Below are positions 9,583-19,899 of a stretch of 64,000 bases of DNA, piece by piece. The position numbers were made by a program, and so were the translations under genes. The stretch spans positions 3,968,001 through 4,032,000 of the forward strand of contig NZ_CP134152.1 in assembly GCF_032164335.1 (NCBI RefSeq), in the 5' to 3' direction. Each line of letters starts with the position of its first letter. Position 1 is the first letter of the stretch. This DNA is from Winslowiella toletana. GTDB taxonomy: Bacteria > Pseudomonadota > Gammaproteobacteria > Enterobacterales > Enterobacteriaceae. A model generated the notes under the pieces. It was not told the DNA's origin. It saw only the letters and a list, made by a program, of their open reading frames with translations, and ran no database searches.

Positions 9583-10206
9583 TTAATTAAATCCCATCAT
9601 TCCCTGTTGTGCCAGTTTGAAAGCGATAAACCACATCACCAGCCCCACCAGCAGATTGATCACGCGCTGAGCGTTGCGGGTGCGCAGCAGTGGCGAAAGC
9701 CATGACGCCAGCAAGGCCAGCCCAAAAAACCACACTACAGAGGCGCTGATGGTGCCGAGCGCGAACCAGTAGCGTGCTGCTGGCGGCAGTTGGCCGCCGA
9801 GGCTACCCAGCACCACAAAAGTATCCAGATAAACATGCGGATTAAGCCAGGTGACCGCCATCATGGTCGCGACGATACGCCAGCGACTCTGTTGCAGCGC
9901 ACCGGCGGAATCAAGCGCGATATCGCCATGCAGTGCAGTACGCAACGCCCCCCAGCCATACCACAGCAGAAACGCGACTCCGCCCCACGTCACCAGATTC
10001 AGCAGCAGTGGCGACTGATTCAGCAGCGCACTGCCGCCAAACACTCCGGCGCAGATCAGCAGGATATCGCTTAATGAACAGAGGCCCGCGGTCATCAAAT
10101 GATACTGGCGGCGCACGCCCTGATTCATCACAAAAGCGTTTTGCGGCCCCAGCGGCAGTATTAATGCCATACCTAAAGCAATACCTTGAAAATAAACAGA
10201 AAACAC
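9583..10206 (-). CDS. argO: ArgO, LysE-family L-arginine exporter
   Basis: Inner-membrane exporter of arginine (and canavanine) of the LysE/RhtB superfamily. The 207 residues form about five to six hydrophobic segments and contain the family motif [18 protein letters not shown] near residues 17-34 and [12 protein letters not shown] near 120-131. E. coli ArgO is 211 residues. Its activator argP lies nearby, matching the known regulatory pair. Binding of ArgP just upstream (10207-10300) is expected from the family, but I could not define a site. Confidence 0.93.
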   Translation of the reverse strand: MFSVYFQGIALGMALILPLGPQNAFVMNQGVRRQYHLMTAGLCSLSDILLICAGVFGGSALLNQSPLLLNLVTWGGVAFLLWYGWGALRTALHGDIALDSAGALQQSRWRIVATMMAVTWLNPHVYLDTFVVLGSLGGQLPPAARYWFALGTISASVVWFFGLALLASWLSPLLRTRNAQRVINLLVGLVMWFIAFKLAQQGMMGFN

Positions 10207-10311
10207 AAGACAACCCTCACAGCAAAATTTTCTGTGGCAAGTTTATCGCGCGTGAATTATTAGTGGAAATTGAAAGAATTAATAGAGTATCAGCAAAGCT
10301 AATAATGGTGC

Positions 10312-10346
10312 GGGGAAGTTAAGTGGCGAGGAACTTCCCCCGCCAC
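10312..10346 (-). terminator. Interleaved hairpins downstream of mscS
   Basis: Two perfect inverted repeats interlock: GGGGAAGTT/AACTTCCCC (10312-10320 with 10332-10340) and GTGGCG/CGCCAC (10323-10328 with 10341-10346). They cannot form together as simple hairpins. The block starts 11 bases past the mscS stop, so transcript-end formation is the likely role; no long T-tract follows on either strand. Confidence 0.5.
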
Positions 10347-10357
10347 TCTGCTACTGA

Positions 10358-11230
10358 TTATTCAGCGACCGCCTGCTCCTGCGGTGCTTTAGTTTGATGC
10401 AGATGAACATCCATCTGTGGATAAGGAATACCAATTCCTTTGCTATCCAGCGCTTTCTTAAAGTTAGCCATCAGATCCCAGTAGACATCCTGCAGATCGC
10501 CGCTATTGCTCCAGCAACGCACGACAAAGTTCAGTGAAGAGGCGGCCAGCTCATTCAGACCGATCTGAATACCGCGATCTTTCAGCACGCGGCTGTCCGC
10601 TTCCACGACATCGCGCAGCAGCTGTTTCACTTCATCAACATCTGCATCGTAAGCGACGCCAATAATAAACTCGTTGCGGCGCGCCGGCTCACGGGAGTAG
10701 TTAATAATATTACCGGCAATAATTTTACCGTTTGGCACGACCACGATTTTGCCGTCGGAAGAACGCATGGTGGTTGAGAAAATCTGCACGTTCAACACCG
10801 TACCCATTACGCCACCGAGATCAACAAACTCACCGGTACGGAACGGACGGAAAGTCACCAGCAGCACGCCTGCGGCCAGGTTGGATAAAGAGCCCTGCAG
10901 TGCCAGAGCCAGAGCCAGACCGGCGGCACCTAATACCGCTATCACCGAGGCGGTCTGAACGCCAACCCGCCCTAACGCTGCTATCAGAGTAAAGGCAATC
11001 ACGCCATAACGAACGAGCGCAGACAAAAAGTCCGCAACCGTGGCATCTATACCGCGCGTCAGTAACAGCCTGTTGACCGCGTTAGAGATAAAACGCGCCA
11101 CGATAAAGCCAATAATGATAATCGCTACTGCAGCCACAATATTCACTGCGTAACTGAGCAACAGCGCCTGGTTGCGTACCAGCCAGCCACCGGCATGATT
11201 AATGCCGTCTATCACGTTTAATTCTTCCAT
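10358..11230 (-). CDS. mscS: MscS small-conductance mechanosensitive channel
   Basis: Heptameric inner-membrane channel that opens on hypoosmotic shock. The 290 residues (E. coli 286) have three N-terminal transmembrane helices (about 28-115). The pore-lining TM3 is Gly/Ala/Leu-rich ([18 protein letters not shown], near 104-121). The cytoplasmic beta domain ([17 protein letters not shown]) and cage follow. Order argO-mscS-fbaA matches E. coli. Confidence 0.95.
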   Translation of the reverse strand: MEELNVIDGINHAGGWLVRNQALLLSYAVNIVAAVAIIIIGFIVARFISNAVNRLLLTRGIDATVADFLSALVRYGVIAFTLIAALGRVGVQTASVIAVLGAAGLALALALQGSLSNLAAGVLLVTFRPFRTGEFVDLGGVMGTVLNVQIFSTTMRSSDGKIVVVPNGKIIAGNIINYSREPARRNEFIIGVAYDADVDEVKQLLRDVVEADSRVLKDRGIQIGLNELAASSLNFVVRCWSNSGDLQDVYWDLMANFKKALDSKGIGIPYPQMDVHLHQTKAPQEQAVAE

Positions 11231-11375
11231 TCATCCACCCTGTTAAAAATCCCCAATGGGGAAATGACAAAACATTGCCAGAGTGTTCCGGCAATCCCTT
11301 TAAGACAGGGTAATCAAAAATGGCAATCTATGCCAAATAACCGCAAAACTTCCGCTCATTCTCAGCAATTTTCCC

Positions 11376-11404
11376 AAAAAAAAAGGCCCCTCAGGGCCTT
11401 TTTT
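11376..11404 (-). terminator. Intrinsic terminator of fbaA
   Basis: The stem AAGGCCC/GGGCCTT with a four-base loop is followed on the minus strand by a run of nine T. It lies 14 bases past the fbaA stop and looks like a strong Rho-independent terminator closing the epd-pgk-fbaA cluster. Confidence 0.85.
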
Positions 11405-11418
11405 AATCAGTCACGTAG

Positions 11419-12498
11419 TTACAGAACGTCAACCGCGTTCAGTTCTTTAAATGCCTGCTCCAGACGCACAATCATTGAAGATTGTGCAGAGCGCAGCCAT
11501 ACGCGCGGATCGTAGTATTTCTTGTTCGGCTTATCGTCGCCTTCCGGGTTGCCCAGCTGAGCTTGCAGGTAACCTTCGTTCTTTTTGTAGTACTGCAGGA
11601 TGCCGTCCCAGGTTGCCCATTGGGTATCGGTATCAATGTTCATTTTCACTACACCGTAGCTGATTGAATCTTTGATTTCCTGCGCAGAAGAACCGGAACC
11701 ACCGTGGAAGACGAAATCCAGTGAGTTGTGCGGCAGGCCGTGTTTCTGGCTGACGTACTCCTGAGAATCCTTCAGGATGGTTGGGGTCAGCTTAACGTTA
11801 CCTGGCTTGTAAACACCGTGAACGTTACCGAAAGAGGCCGCGATGGTGAAGCGTGGGCTGATCGCATTCAGTTTTTCGTATGCGTAATCAACGTCTTGTG
11901 GCTGAGTGTACAGTGCAGAAGCATCCATGTGGCTATTGTCCACACCATCTTCTTCACCGCCGGTGCAGCCCAGCTCGATTTCCAGCGTCATGTTGATCTT
12001 GGCCATACGTGCCAGATACTTGCTGCAAATCTCGATGTTCTCTTCCAGTGACTCTTCAGACAGGTCGATCATATGAGAAGAGAACAGTGGCTTACCGGTT
12101 TTAGCGAAGTGCGCTTCGCCCGCGTCCAGCAGACCGTCGATCCACGGCAGCAGTTTCTTCGCACAGTGGTCGGTGTGCAGAATAACTGGCACGCCGTAGT
12201 GTTCAGCCATCTGGTGAACATGATGTGCGCCAGAGATTGCACCGAGGATAGCCGCAGCCTGTGGCTTATCGGATTTCAGGCCTTTGCCGGCAATAAACGC
12301 GGCACCGCCGTTAGAGAACTGCACGATGACCGGCGCTTTAACTTTAGCAGCGGTTTCCAGCACGGCATTGATTGAATCAGTACCGACGCAGTTAACTGCT
12401 GGCAGAGCGAATTTGTTCTCTTTCGCTACCTGGAAAACTTTCTGTACGTCGTCACCGGTGACAACGCCTGGTTTTACGAAATCAAAAATTTTAGACAT
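11419..12498 (-). CDS. fbaA: Class II fructose-bisphosphate aldolase
   Basis: Zinc-dependent aldolase of glycolysis and gluconeogenesis. At 359 residues it equals E. coli FbaA. The catalytic/zinc segment VILHTDHCAKKLLPWID covers about 105-121 (Asp110, His111), and further metal and phosphate ligands lie in HGVYKPGNVKL and FHGGSGSS. It is the last gene of epd-pgk-fbaA, followed by a strong terminator. Confidence 0.97.
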   Translation of the reverse strand: MSKIFDFVKPGVVTGDDVQKVFQVAKENKFALPAVNCVGTDSINAVLETAAKVKAPVIVQFSNGGAAFIAGKGLKSDKPQAAAILGAISGAHHVHQMAEHYGVPVILHTDHCAKKLLPWIDGLLDAGEAHFAKTGKPLFSSHMIDLSEESLEENIEICSKYLARMAKINMTLEIELGCTGGEEDGVDNSHMDASALYTQPQDVDYAYEKLNAISPRFTIAASFGNVHGVYKPGNVKLTPTILKDSQEYVSQKHGLPHNSLDFVFHGGSGSSAQEIKDSISYGVVKMNIDTDTQWATWDGILQYYKKNEGYLQAQLGNPEGDDKPNKKYYDPRVWLRSAQSSMIVRLEQAFKELNAVDVL

Positions 12499-12542
12499 GC
12501 TTTTTGTCCTGTTTCGTTGGCCGTATAAAAGAAATCAGTTCA

Positions 12543-12594
12543 GTTTTGCCCTTTCAGCAGGCAAAACAGAGTGGCAGGGACGCATTGCCCTGCC
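12543..12594 (-). repeat. Two tandem hairpins between pgk and fbaA
   Basis: The 104-base pgk-fbaA gap holds two perfect stem-loops: GTTTTGCC/GGCAAAAC (12543-12550 with 12560-12567) and GGCAGGG/CCCTGCC (12573-12579 with 12588-12594). Neither has a T-tract, so read-through with RNA processing or 3'-end protection is more likely than full termination. Confidence 0.6.
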
Positions 12595-12602
12595 CGCAAA
12601 GA

Positions 12603-13766
12603 TTACTGCTTAGCACGCTCTTCCAGCATCGCTACTGCAGGCAGTTTTTTGCCTTCCACAAACTCAAGGAATGCGCCGCCGCCGGTGGAGATGTAGGAGA
12701 TTTTGTCTTCAATGCCGAACAGGTCGATCGCTGCCAGGGTGTCGCCACCACCAGCAATGGAGAATGCATCGCTGTCTGCGATAGCTTTCGCGATGATTTC
12801 GGTACCTTTACGGAAGTTAGGGAACTCGAACACGCCTACCGGGCCGTTCCACAGAATGGTTTTTGCTTCTTTCAGCAGTTTAGCCATTGCTTCTGCGGTT
12901 TCGTCACCGAAGTCCATAATTTCTTCGTCGTCCTGCACTTCCGAAACTTTTTTCACGGTTGAAGGAGCAGTTTCAGAGAATTCGGTGCCAACGCGGGAGT
13001 CGGTAGGCACTGGAATACCGAACTGGTCGCGCAGGCCTTTTGCCGCTTCAACGAAGTCTGGTTCGTACAGTGACTTACCGACATTGTTGTCGATTGCCAC
13101 GAAGGTGTTAGCGATGCCGCCGCCGACGATAACGGTATCGGCGATTTTAACCAGCGAGTTCAGCACGTCGAATTTAGTGGAAACTTTAGAACCACCCACC
13201 ACGGCGACCATTGGGCGCGCAGGCTCTTTCAGCGCTTTACCTAATGCTTCCAGCTCAGCGGCCAGCAGCGGGCCAGCACAAGCTACCGGAGCGAATTTGC
13301 CAACGCCGTGAGTTGAAGCCTGAGCACGGTGTGCCGTACCAAACGCGTCCATCACAAAGATGTCGCACAGCGCCGCATACTGCTTCGACAGCGCTTCGTC
13401 ATCTTTCTTCTCGCCTTTGTTAAAGCGCACGTTTTCCAGAACCACCAGCTTGCCAGCAGTCAGCTCTACGCCGTCGAGGTAATCTTTTGCCAGGGTAACG
13501 TTATCCGCACCCAGCTTGTCTTTCAGGTAGTTAACAACCGGCAGCAGAGAGAACTCTTCGTTGTATTCACCCTCGGTCGGACGACCCAGGTGAGATGTTA
13601 CCATCACTTTTGCACCCTGTTTCAGCGCCTGTTCGATGGTCGGCAGAGAAGCACGGATACGTGCATCAGACGTCACTTTCCCTTCTTTCACTGGCACGTT
13701 TAAATCCGCACGGATCAGAACACGTTTACCAGCAAGATCCAGATCGGTCATCTTAATTACAGACAT
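12603..13766 (-). CDS. pgk: Phosphoglycerate kinase
   Basis: Glycolytic enzyme transferring phosphate from 1,3-bisphosphoglycerate to ADP. At 387 residues it matches E. coli. It has the N-terminal substrate motif [13 protein letters not shown] (near 14-26), HLGRPTEGE and [13 protein letters not shown], and the C-terminal nucleotide-binding [11 protein letters not shown] and GGGDTLAAI segments. It sits between epd (52 bases upstream) and fbaA. Confidence 0.97.
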   Translation of the reverse strand: MSVIKMTDLDLAGKRVLIRADLNVPVKEGKVTSDARIRASLPTIEQALKQGAKVMVTSHLGRPTEGEYNEEFSLLPVVNYLKDKLGADNVTLAKDYLDGVELTAGKLVVLENVRFNKGEKKDDEALSKQYAALCDIFVMDAFGTAHRAQASTHGVGKFAPVACAGPLLAAELEALGKALKEPARPMVAVVGGSKVSTKFDVLNSLVKIADTVIVGGGIANTFVAIDNNVGKSLYEPDFVEAAKGLRDQFGIPVPTDSRVGTEFSETAPSTVKKVSEVQDDEEIMDFGDETAEAMAKLLKEAKTILWNGPVGVFEFPNFRKGTEIIAKAIADSDAFSIAGGGDTLAAIDLFGIEDKISYISTGGGAFLEFVEGKKLPAVAMLEERAKQ

Positions 13767-13818
13767 GGTGAACCCTCTCGTTGAATTCTCATAAGTTTTG
13801 CCAGACGCAAACCGCGTC

Positions 13819-14838
13819 TTACCTGAAACCGCTTGCGGCCATCGCTAACGTGGTATCGATCATCCGGTTAGCAAAGCCCCATTCGTTGTCGCACCAGACT
13901 AAAGTCTTAATCAGGTGCTGACCGCTGACCCGCGTCTGCGTACCGTCCACAATGGCACTGTGCGGATCATGGTTAAAATCAATTGAGACTAACGGCAATT
14001 CCGTATAGTCAACTATACCACTAAATGCCCCTTCTGATGCATTTTGCAGTAAGGCGTTGACCTGGCACGCCGTCACTGCATCGCGCACGCTGACGCTCAA
14101 ATCAATCGCCGTCACGTTAATCGTAGGTACGCGTACCGCTATCGCTTCAAAGCGGTCATTAAATTTCGGAAAAATACGGGTTATGCCAGCAGCTAGCCGG
14201 GTATCAACCGGAATAATCGACTGGCTGGCGGCACGGGTACGGCGTAAATCCGGGTGATACGCGTCGATAACCTGTTGATCGTGCATCGCTGAATGGATGG
14301 TGGTAACCGTGCCAGATTCAATGCTAAAGGCGTCATCCAGCAGCTTAATAATCGGAATAATGCAGTTGGTGGTGCAGGAAGCGTTAGAGACGATACGATC
14401 GCTGGTCAGCAGCGCTTTCTCGTTCACGCCAAACACCACGGTGGCATCGAGATCGTTGCCGCCGGGATGGGAAAACAGCACCTTCTTCGCTCCCGCCTGC
14501 AAATGCGCCTCACCATCAGCACGACTGCCGTAAACCCCGGTACAGTCGAGTACCACATCAACATTCAGTTCGCGCCACGGCAGGTCATTGATATCGGCCA
14601 GATGCAACAGACGAATAGTGTCATCGCCCACCGTTAACAGGTCGCGCTCCTGACGCACATCCCAGGCGAAACGCCCATGGCTGGTGTCGTATTTCAACAG
14701 ATGCGCCATACCGGTGGCATCAGCCAACTCGTTAATGGCAACGACGGTTATCTCAGCGCGACGCCCGGTTTCGTACAAAGCACGTAACACATTGCGCCCG
14801 ATGCGACCAAAGCCGTTGATAGCTACGCGAACGGTCAT
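13819..14838 (-). CDS. epd: D-erythrose-4-phosphate dehydrogenase
   Basis: NAD-dependent GAPDH paralogue that oxidises erythrose-4-phosphate to 4-phosphoerythronate for pyridoxal phosphate synthesis. The 339 residues equal the E. coli enzyme. It has the N-terminal NAD fold ([17 protein letters not shown]) and the catalytic Cys155 within SNASCTTNC. Its place ahead of pgk-fbaA and the sequence [21 protein letters not shown] distinguish it from gapA. Confidence 0.94.
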   Translation of the reverse strand: MTVRVAINGFGRIGRNVLRALYETGRRAEITVVAINELADATGMAHLLKYDTSHGRFAWDVRQERDLLTVGDDTIRLLHLADINDLPWRELNVDVVLDCTGVYGSRADGEAHLQAGAKKVLFSHPGGNDLDATVVFGVNEKALLTSDRIVSNASCTTNCIIPIIKLLDDAFSIESGTVTTIHSAMHDQQVIDAYHPDLRRTRAASQSIIPVDTRLAAGITRIFPKFNDRFEAIAVRVPTINVTAIDLSVSVRDAVTACQVNALLQNASEGAFSGIVDYTELPLVSIDFNHDPHSAIVDGTQTRVSGQHLIKTLVWCDNEWGFANRMIDTTLAMAASGFR

Positions 14839-15028
14839 ATCACTCCTGCGTCAGAATTTATCCCTAAACAGCCGTTAGCCTGGGCCAGCCGTCTCAATTT
14901 GTACAGGGAATTCTCACCGTGCAAAATTTGTCTCATATGTTGGTATCATCACCAACTGAAACGGTTCAGCCAGAATAAAGGAAGTGAGGAATAGCGGGAA
15001 TGATTGTGATCAATTACGCTGCTGAATA

Positions 15029-15044
15029 TTAGATCCACATCACA
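15029..15044. promoter_or_regulatory. Possible CRP site upstream of epd
   Basis: TTAGATCCACATCACA has a perfect right half (TCACA) and a 3/5 left half relative to the CRP consensus. The E. coli epd promoter is CRP-dependent, which makes the location reasonable, but the match is weak. Confidence 0.35.
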
Positions 15045-15100
15045 AAATTGAACAAATGTGGTTATTACTGCAGGAATAAACAGCGGATTAGTGCGGGATT

Positions 15101-15126
15101 AAAGAAAGGGCAGCATTACGCCGCCC
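15101..15126 (-). terminator. Probable tktA terminator
   Basis: On the minus strand a 7-bp stem (GGGCGGC/GCTGCCC, one G-T pair) with a five-base loop is followed by TTTCTTT. It lies about 46 bases past the tktA stop. Confidence 0.65.
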
Positions 15127-15172
15127 TTACCGGTGATTGCTTGCAGGAGTGGCGTTAACGCCACCCAGACAA

Positions 15173-17164
15173 TCAGATCAGCTCTTTCGCTTTTGCAACA
15201 ACGTTGTCGACGGTGAAGCCGAACAGGTCGAACAGCTGCTCAGCTGGAGCAGACTCACCGAAGCTGGTCATGCCAACGATAGCGCCGTTCAGACCGGTGT
15301 ACTTGAACCAGTAATCAGCGATACCCGCTTCGATAGCCACGCGCGCGCTAACCGCTTTCGGCAGCACGGATTCACGGTAAGCTGCGTCCTGCTTGTCAAA
15401 GGCGTCGGTAGACGGCATAGAAACCACGCGCACTTTACGACCTTCTGAAGTCAGGCGATCATAAGCGCCCACTGCCAGCTCGACTTCAGAACCGGTAGCG
15501 ATCAGGATCAGCTCTGGCTGACCCGCGCAGTCCTTCAGTACGTAAGCGCCGCGCGCCACGTTTGCCAGCTGCTCAGCAGTACGTTCCTGCTGTGCCAGGT
15601 TCTGACGCGAGAAGATCAGCGCAGTCGGGCCATCCTGACGTTCGATAGCGTATTTCCAGGCAATTGCAGACTCAACCTGATCACACGGACGCCAGGTGCT
15701 CATATTTGGCGTCACGCGCAGGCTGGCCAGCTGCTCAACCGGCTGGTGCGTCGGGCCATCTTCACCCAGACCAATTGAGTCATGGGTATAGACCATCACC
15801 TGACGGATTTTCATCAGTGCAGCCATACGAGCGGCGTTACGGGCGTATTCAACAAACATCAGGAAGGTCGCAGTGTACGGCAGGAAACCACCGTGCAGCG
15901 AGATACCGTTAGCAATCGCGGTCATACCGAATTCACGTACACCGTAATGGATGTAGTTACCGGCCAGATCTTCGTTGATTGGCTTAGAGCCAGACCACAT
16001 GGTCAGGTTGCTTGGCGCCAGGTCAGCGGAGCCGCCCAGGTATTCCGGCAGCAGCTTGCCAAAAGCTTCAATAGCATTCTGCGAGGCTTTACGGCTGGCG
16101 ATTTTCGCCGGATTAGCCTGTAACTGCTCAATGTATTTCTGAGATTCTGCCTGCCAGTTTTCCGGCAGCGCATTAACGCTACGACGTTTGAACTCAGCAG
16201 CCAGCTCCGGATGCGCTTTCGCATAGGCAGCGAACTTCTCGTTCCACGCCGCCTCTTTCGCCTGACCGGCTTCTTTCGCGTCCCACTGACCATAGATGTC
16301 CTGTGGAATAACAAATGGCGCGTGTTCCCAGCCCAGCTGCTTACGGGTCAGTGCGATTTCGTCGTCGCCCAGCGGTGCGCCGTGCGAATCGTGGGTGCCC
16401 GCTTTGTTTGGTGAGCCAAAACCGATAACGGTTTTGCACATCAGCAGTGAAGGCTTGTCAGTTACGGTTTTCGCTTCTTCAATCGCGGCCTTGATAGCAT
16501 CAGCATCATGACCGTCTACGCCGCGCACAACGTGCCAGCCGTAAGACTCGAAACGTTTTGCAGTGTCGTCGGTAAACCAGCCGTCAATGTGACCATCGAT
16601 GGAGATGCCGTTGTCATCATAAAACGCCGTCAGTTTGCCCAGCTTCAGCGTACCCGCCAGTGAGCAAACTTCGTGGGAGATGCCTTCCATCATGCAGCCG
16701 TCACCCATAAAGACATAGGTGTTGTGGTCAACGATATCGTGACCTTCACGATTGAACTGCGCCGCTAAGGTGCGCTCGGCAATGGCGAAACCGACGGCAT
16801 TGGCAATACCCTGACCCAGTGGGCCAGTGGTGGTTTCAACACCAGCGGTATAACCATACTCAGGGTGACCAGGAGTTTTAGAGTGCAGCTGGCGGAAGTT
16901 CTCCAGCTCTTTCATCGGCAGATCATAACCGCTGAGGTGCAGCAGGCTATAAATCAGCATCGAGCCATGGCCGTTAGACAGGATGAAACGGTCGCGGTCA
17001 GCCCACTGTGGGTTAGTTGGGTTATGGTTCAGATAGTCACGCCATAACACTTCGGCGATATCTGCCATACCCATTGGGGCACCTGGGTGGCCGGATTTGG
17101 CTTTTTGTACCGCATCCATACTTAATGCGCGAATGGCGTTGGCAAGCTCTTTACGAGAAGGCAT
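15173..17164 (-). CDS. tktA: Transketolase A
   Basis: Thiamine-diphosphate enzyme of the non-oxidative pentose phosphate pathway that transfers two-carbon ketol units. At 663 residues it matches E. coli TktA. Visible are the N-terminal [19 protein letters not shown] (near 24-42), the ThDP/metal motif [13 protein letters not shown] (near 154-166), and the pyrimidine-binding region with [20 protein letters not shown]. With rpiA and epd, it places three sugar-phosphate enzymes in this stretch. Confidence 0.97.
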   Translation of the reverse strand: MPSRKELANAIRALSMDAVQKAKSGHPGAPMGMADIAEVLWRDYLNHNPTNPQWADRDRFILSNGHGSMLIYSLLHLSGYDLPMKELENFRQLHSKTPGHPEYGYTAGVETTTGPLGQGIANAVGFAIAERTLAAQFNREGHDIVDHNTYVFMGDGCMMEGISHEVCSLAGTLKLGKLTAFYDDNGISIDGHIDGWFTDDTAKRFESYGWHVVRGVDGHDADAIKAAIEEAKTVTDKPSLLMCKTVIGFGSPNKAGTHDSHGAPLGDDEIALTRKQLGWEHAPFVIPQDIYGQWDAKEAGQAKEAAWNEKFAAYAKAHPELAAEFKRRSVNALPENWQAESQKYIEQLQANPAKIASRKASQNAIEAFGKLLPEYLGGSADLAPSNLTMWSGSKPINEDLAGNYIHYGVREFGMTAIANGISLHGGFLPYTATFLMFVEYARNAARMAALMKIRQVMVYTHDSIGLGEDGPTHQPVEQLASLRVTPNMSTWRPCDQVESAIAWKYAIERQDGPTALIFSRQNLAQQERTAEQLANVARGAYVLKDCAGQPELILIATGSEVELAVGAYDRLTSEGRKVRVVSMPSTDAFDKQDAAYRESVLPKAVSARVAIEAGIADYWFKYTGLNGAIVGMTSFGESAPAEQLFDLFGFTVDNVVAKAKELI

Positions 17165-17448
17165 TTTCTACTCCAGTTCGGAAATAATTCGCTTCGCCGT
17201 CCCTAACTTATTGTAATTAATCAGTTATCAGGCAAAGCCGAAGGAAAGTCGACAATCAATGTACATGAAAAACAGGTGAAATGTACATGGCGCACGGTGC
17301 AAAAAGAGCTGCACAATTCGCGCTTTGAGACGCTGCCCGCTATGCATTTGACAGCGAAACGGCTATAAAACCAAAGTTCATCGAAACCTTATTCGCCGAC
17401 GATTTGTCAGGTGTTTGTTTTTATTACCTTGTTATGGGATAGACCTGA

Positions 17449-18201
17449 ATGAAAATTCGTACCTCCGTGATGGCACTGAGCGTTGCCACCTTACTGTCCG
17501 GCTGTCAGAATTTTGACACTAACTCACTAATGCAGTCTGGTGCTCAGGCTTATCAGGCGGCGACATTAAGTGATGCGCAGGTCAAAGAACTGAGCGTGCA
17601 ATCGTGTCAGCAGATGGATAGCGAAGCGCAGATTGCGCCAGCCAGCAGTGAATACACCAAACGCCTGGACAAAATTGCCACCTCGCTGGGTGACAATATC
17701 AACGGGACGCCAGCCAACTATAAAGTCTATCTGAACAAAGATGTGAACGCCTGGGCGATGGCCAACGGCTGTATCCGCGTCTATAGCGGTCTGATGGATA
17801 TGATGACCGACAACGAAGTCGAGGGTGTGCTGGGGCACGAAATGGGCCACGTCGCACTGGGCCATACGCGTAAAGCCATGCAGGTTGCCTACGCCACCAC
17901 CGCTGCACGTACCGCAGCCAGCGCCGCTGGCGGTATCGCCGCGTCACTGTCGCAGTCGCAGCTGGGCGATCTTGGCGCGCAGCTGGTCAACGCTCAGTTC
18001 TCACAAACTCAGGAGTCACAGGCCGATGACTACTCTTTCGACCTGATGAAGCAGCGCAAAATTGATCCGAACGGTTTAGTCACCAGTTTTGAGAAACTGG
18101 CAAAGCTGGAAGGCAGCCATCAGAGCAGCATGTTTGACACGCATCCTTCTTCAGCTTCGCGTGCAGAACATATTAAAGCGCGTATCGCCGCAGAGAAATA
18201 A
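17449..18201 (+). CDS. loiP: LoiP (YggG), outer-membrane M48 metalloprotease lipoprotein
   Basis: Zinc metalloprotease lipoprotein of the M48 family; E. coli LoiP sits in the outer membrane and cleaves between Phe pairs. The 250 residues begin with a lipoprotein signal peptide ending in the lipobox LLSGC (lipidated Cys19). The zinc motif HEMGH is at 130-134, and the third ligand probably lies in the QESQADDYSF segment near residue 190. It is divergent from tktA, as in E. coli, where speB would follow; here a 13-kb catabolic cluster intervenes. Confidence 0.93.
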   Translation: MKIRTSVMALSVATLLSGCQNFDTNSLMQSGAQAYQAATLSDAQVKELSVQSCQQMDSEAQIAPASSEYTKRLDKIATSLGDNINGTPANYKVYLNKDVNAWAMANGCIRVYSGLMDMMTDNEVEGVLGHEMGHVALGHTRKAMQVAYATTAARTAASAAGGIAASLSQSQLGDLGAQLVNAQFSQTQESQADDYSFDLMKQRKIDPNGLVTSFEKLAKLEGSHQSSMFDTHPSSASRAEHIKARIAAEK

Positions 18202-18209
18202 CCGATTTT

Positions 18210-18231
18210 CGGGCGGAATCGCTTCCGCCCG
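18210..18231. terminator. Stem-loop between convergent loiP and the catabolic cluster
   Basis: Perfect 9-bp stem CGGGCGGAA/TTCCGCCCG with a TCGC loop in the 38-base convergent gap. There is no T-tract on the loiP side and none on the other strand, so termination is inferred from position and stem strength. Confidence 0.55.
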
Positions 18232-18239
18232 GTAATGGA

Positions 18240-19883
18240 TTAATACAGCGTTTTTTGTGGTGGACCGGCGAAATGCAGCGCACCAATTGTTGCCATGCGC
18301 ACTTCGATCACTGACGGCCCAGGCATCGCGATTGATTCTGCCAGTACCCGCTGAAAATCTTTAGCGTCATCAATGGTCCACGCCTGTAATCCAACCGCCT
18401 GCGCCAGCAGGGTAAAATCAGGCGTATGCAGCTGATTGTAATACTGCCGCCCGCCAAAATATTTATCCTGAATGCCACGCATCACGCCGTAACCGCCATC
18501 GTTCATCACCAGCAGCGTCACATTAGCTTTCTCCTGAGCCAGCGTCGCCAGCTCGCCGAGACTCAGCGACAACCCGCCATCCCCCACCAGCCCGACCACT
18601 TTTCGTGACGGATTCGCCAGCGCGGTGCCGATGGCCATTGCCAGCCCCATACCAATCGCTCCTGCCAGCGAATGAATATTGCACAGTGGGGCATGCGCGC
18701 GAAACAGTCGGCTGCCCCAGACGCTGCCGGAAACGGTAATGTCGCGCACCAGAATGCCATCCTGTGGCAAAGCGGCATCAATGGCATCGTTCAGTTGTGC
18801 ATAGGCACCGGACTGCTGACGCAGCTCAGTTTCAGCACGGCTTACCGCCGCCGCGATTGCCGCGTCCCACTGCGCATCAACCTTTTCTCCCTCCTCCAGC
18901 CGGGATGCCAGAGCCGTCAGTACCGCATGGCAATCGTAGTTGACGACCTCATCAGCCAGATAGTTGCGGCTGGCTGCGGCGGGATCGACATCAATCTGAA
19001 TACGCGGCGTGGGTAAAGTCAGCGTCCAGCTGCGGGTTTCATTACTGCGCAGGCGCGATCCGGCAATCAACGTCAGATCGCACTGCTCCATTAATGCCTC
19101 TACCGACGGCGAGTTATGAAACGAGCGTAAGCTGCGCGGATGACTGTCGGGCAAAATACCGCGTCCGTGCGCGCTGGAGATCACCGTAACGCCAGCATCG
19201 GCCAGCTTACGTACTGCCTGTTGGCAAGCCAGCGCGCCACCGCCAAGCCATAACAGCGGCCGCCGTGCCTGTTTCAGTTGCTGGCAGAGTCGATCGATAA
19301 CGGCGTCATCTGGCGTGGGGATCAGCAATGGTGCGACCGGCGGCGTGACCAGCGTTGCCGGTACTCTGGCACTTTGAATATCAATGGGGATCTCCAGCGA
19401 GACCGGGCCACACGGCGGCGTCTGTGCTTCCTGAATGGCGCGATGCAGCATCGCTACCGCCTGATGCGGTGAGCTGACGCGAAAAGCACGTTTCGAACTG
19501 GCACGCAGAAAGCCGAGCTGGTCACGAGTTTCGTGGATGAAACCGCTGTCGGCATCCAGAAAGGCTTTTTCCACCTGGCCGGTAAGATGCAACAGCGGCG
19601 TGCTGGCATTCAGCGCCTCAACCAGCGCGCCAATCGCGTTGCCCGCCCCGGCTCCGGTGCTGGTCAGCGCCACGCCAAGCCCGGAAAAACGCCCGTGAGC
19701 ATCGGCCATGGTGACCGCTCCGGCTTCGCCACGCGCCGCAATAAAGCGAATCTGATTACGCTGCCCGACGGCATCCGCGATGGGTAAATTGTGAATGGAA
19801 ATAATGCCATACATTGCCTCAACGCTATACAGCTCGAGGGTACGGGCGATGGCTTCGCCCACGCTAATCGTCTCGCTCATCAT
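18240..19883 (-). CDS. Thiamine-diphosphate-dependent enzyme (acetolactate synthase/benzoylformate decarboxylase-like)
   Basis: ThDP enzyme of the pyruvate-oxidase/acetolactate synthase fold, expected to decarboxylate or ligate a 2-keto acid; the substrate is unknown. I start it at tandem ATGs (19883/19880) behind GGAAGGACG, giving 547 residues; a longer frame would overlap the upstream gene. The catalytic Glu is Glu53 in RGEAGA, and the ThDP/Mg motif runs from GDGG (434-437) to ND at 461-462. It is the last gene of the catabolic cluster, 16 bases after the aldehyde dehydrogenase. A decarboxylase feeding its aldehyde product to that enzyme, or working the reverse way on a ring-fission keto acid, would fit; this is inference. 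Confidence 0.85.
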   Translation of the reverse strand: MMSETISVGEAIARTLELYSVEAMYGIISIHNLPIADAVGQRNQIRFIAARGEAGAVTMADAHGRFSGLGVALTSTGAGAGNAIGALVEALNASTPLLHLTGQVEKAFLDADSGFIHETRDQLGFLRASSKRAFRVSSPHQAVAMLHRAIQEAQTPPCGPVSLEIPIDIQSARVPATLVTPPVAPLLIPTPDDAVIDRLCQQLKQARRPLLWLGGGALACQQAVRKLADAGVTVISSAHGRGILPDSHPRSLRSFHNSPSVEALMEQCDLTLIAGSRLRSNETRSWTLTLPTPRIQIDVDPAAASRNYLADEVVNYDCHAVLTALASRLEEGEKVDAQWDAAIAAAVSRAETELRQQSGAYAQLNDAIDAALPQDGILVRDITVSGSVWGSRLFRAHAPLCNIHSLAGAIGMGLAMAIGTALANPSRKVVGLVGDGGLSLSLGELATLAQEKANVTLLVMNDGGYGVMRGIQDKYFGGRQYYNQLHTPDFTLLAQAVGLQAWTIDDAKDFQRVLAESIAMPGPSVIEVRMATIGALHFAGPPQKTLY

Positions 19884-19899
19884 CGTCCTTCCAGTCAAG

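Larger units (their letters stand above)
14839..15172. other. tktA-epd intergenic region (334 bp)
   Basis: No gene was found. It contains the tktA terminator (15101-15126), a second perfect hairpin GTGGCG-TTAA-CGCCAC (15149-15164) directly after tktA, and a CRP-like half-palindrome at 15029-15044 that may serve the epd promoter. Confidence 0.6.

Noticed and set aside
10312-10346. H-type RNA pseudoknot formed by the interleaved stems after mscS
   Set aside because: The connecting loop that must cross the 9-bp stem would have zero nucleotides, so both stems cannot form together.
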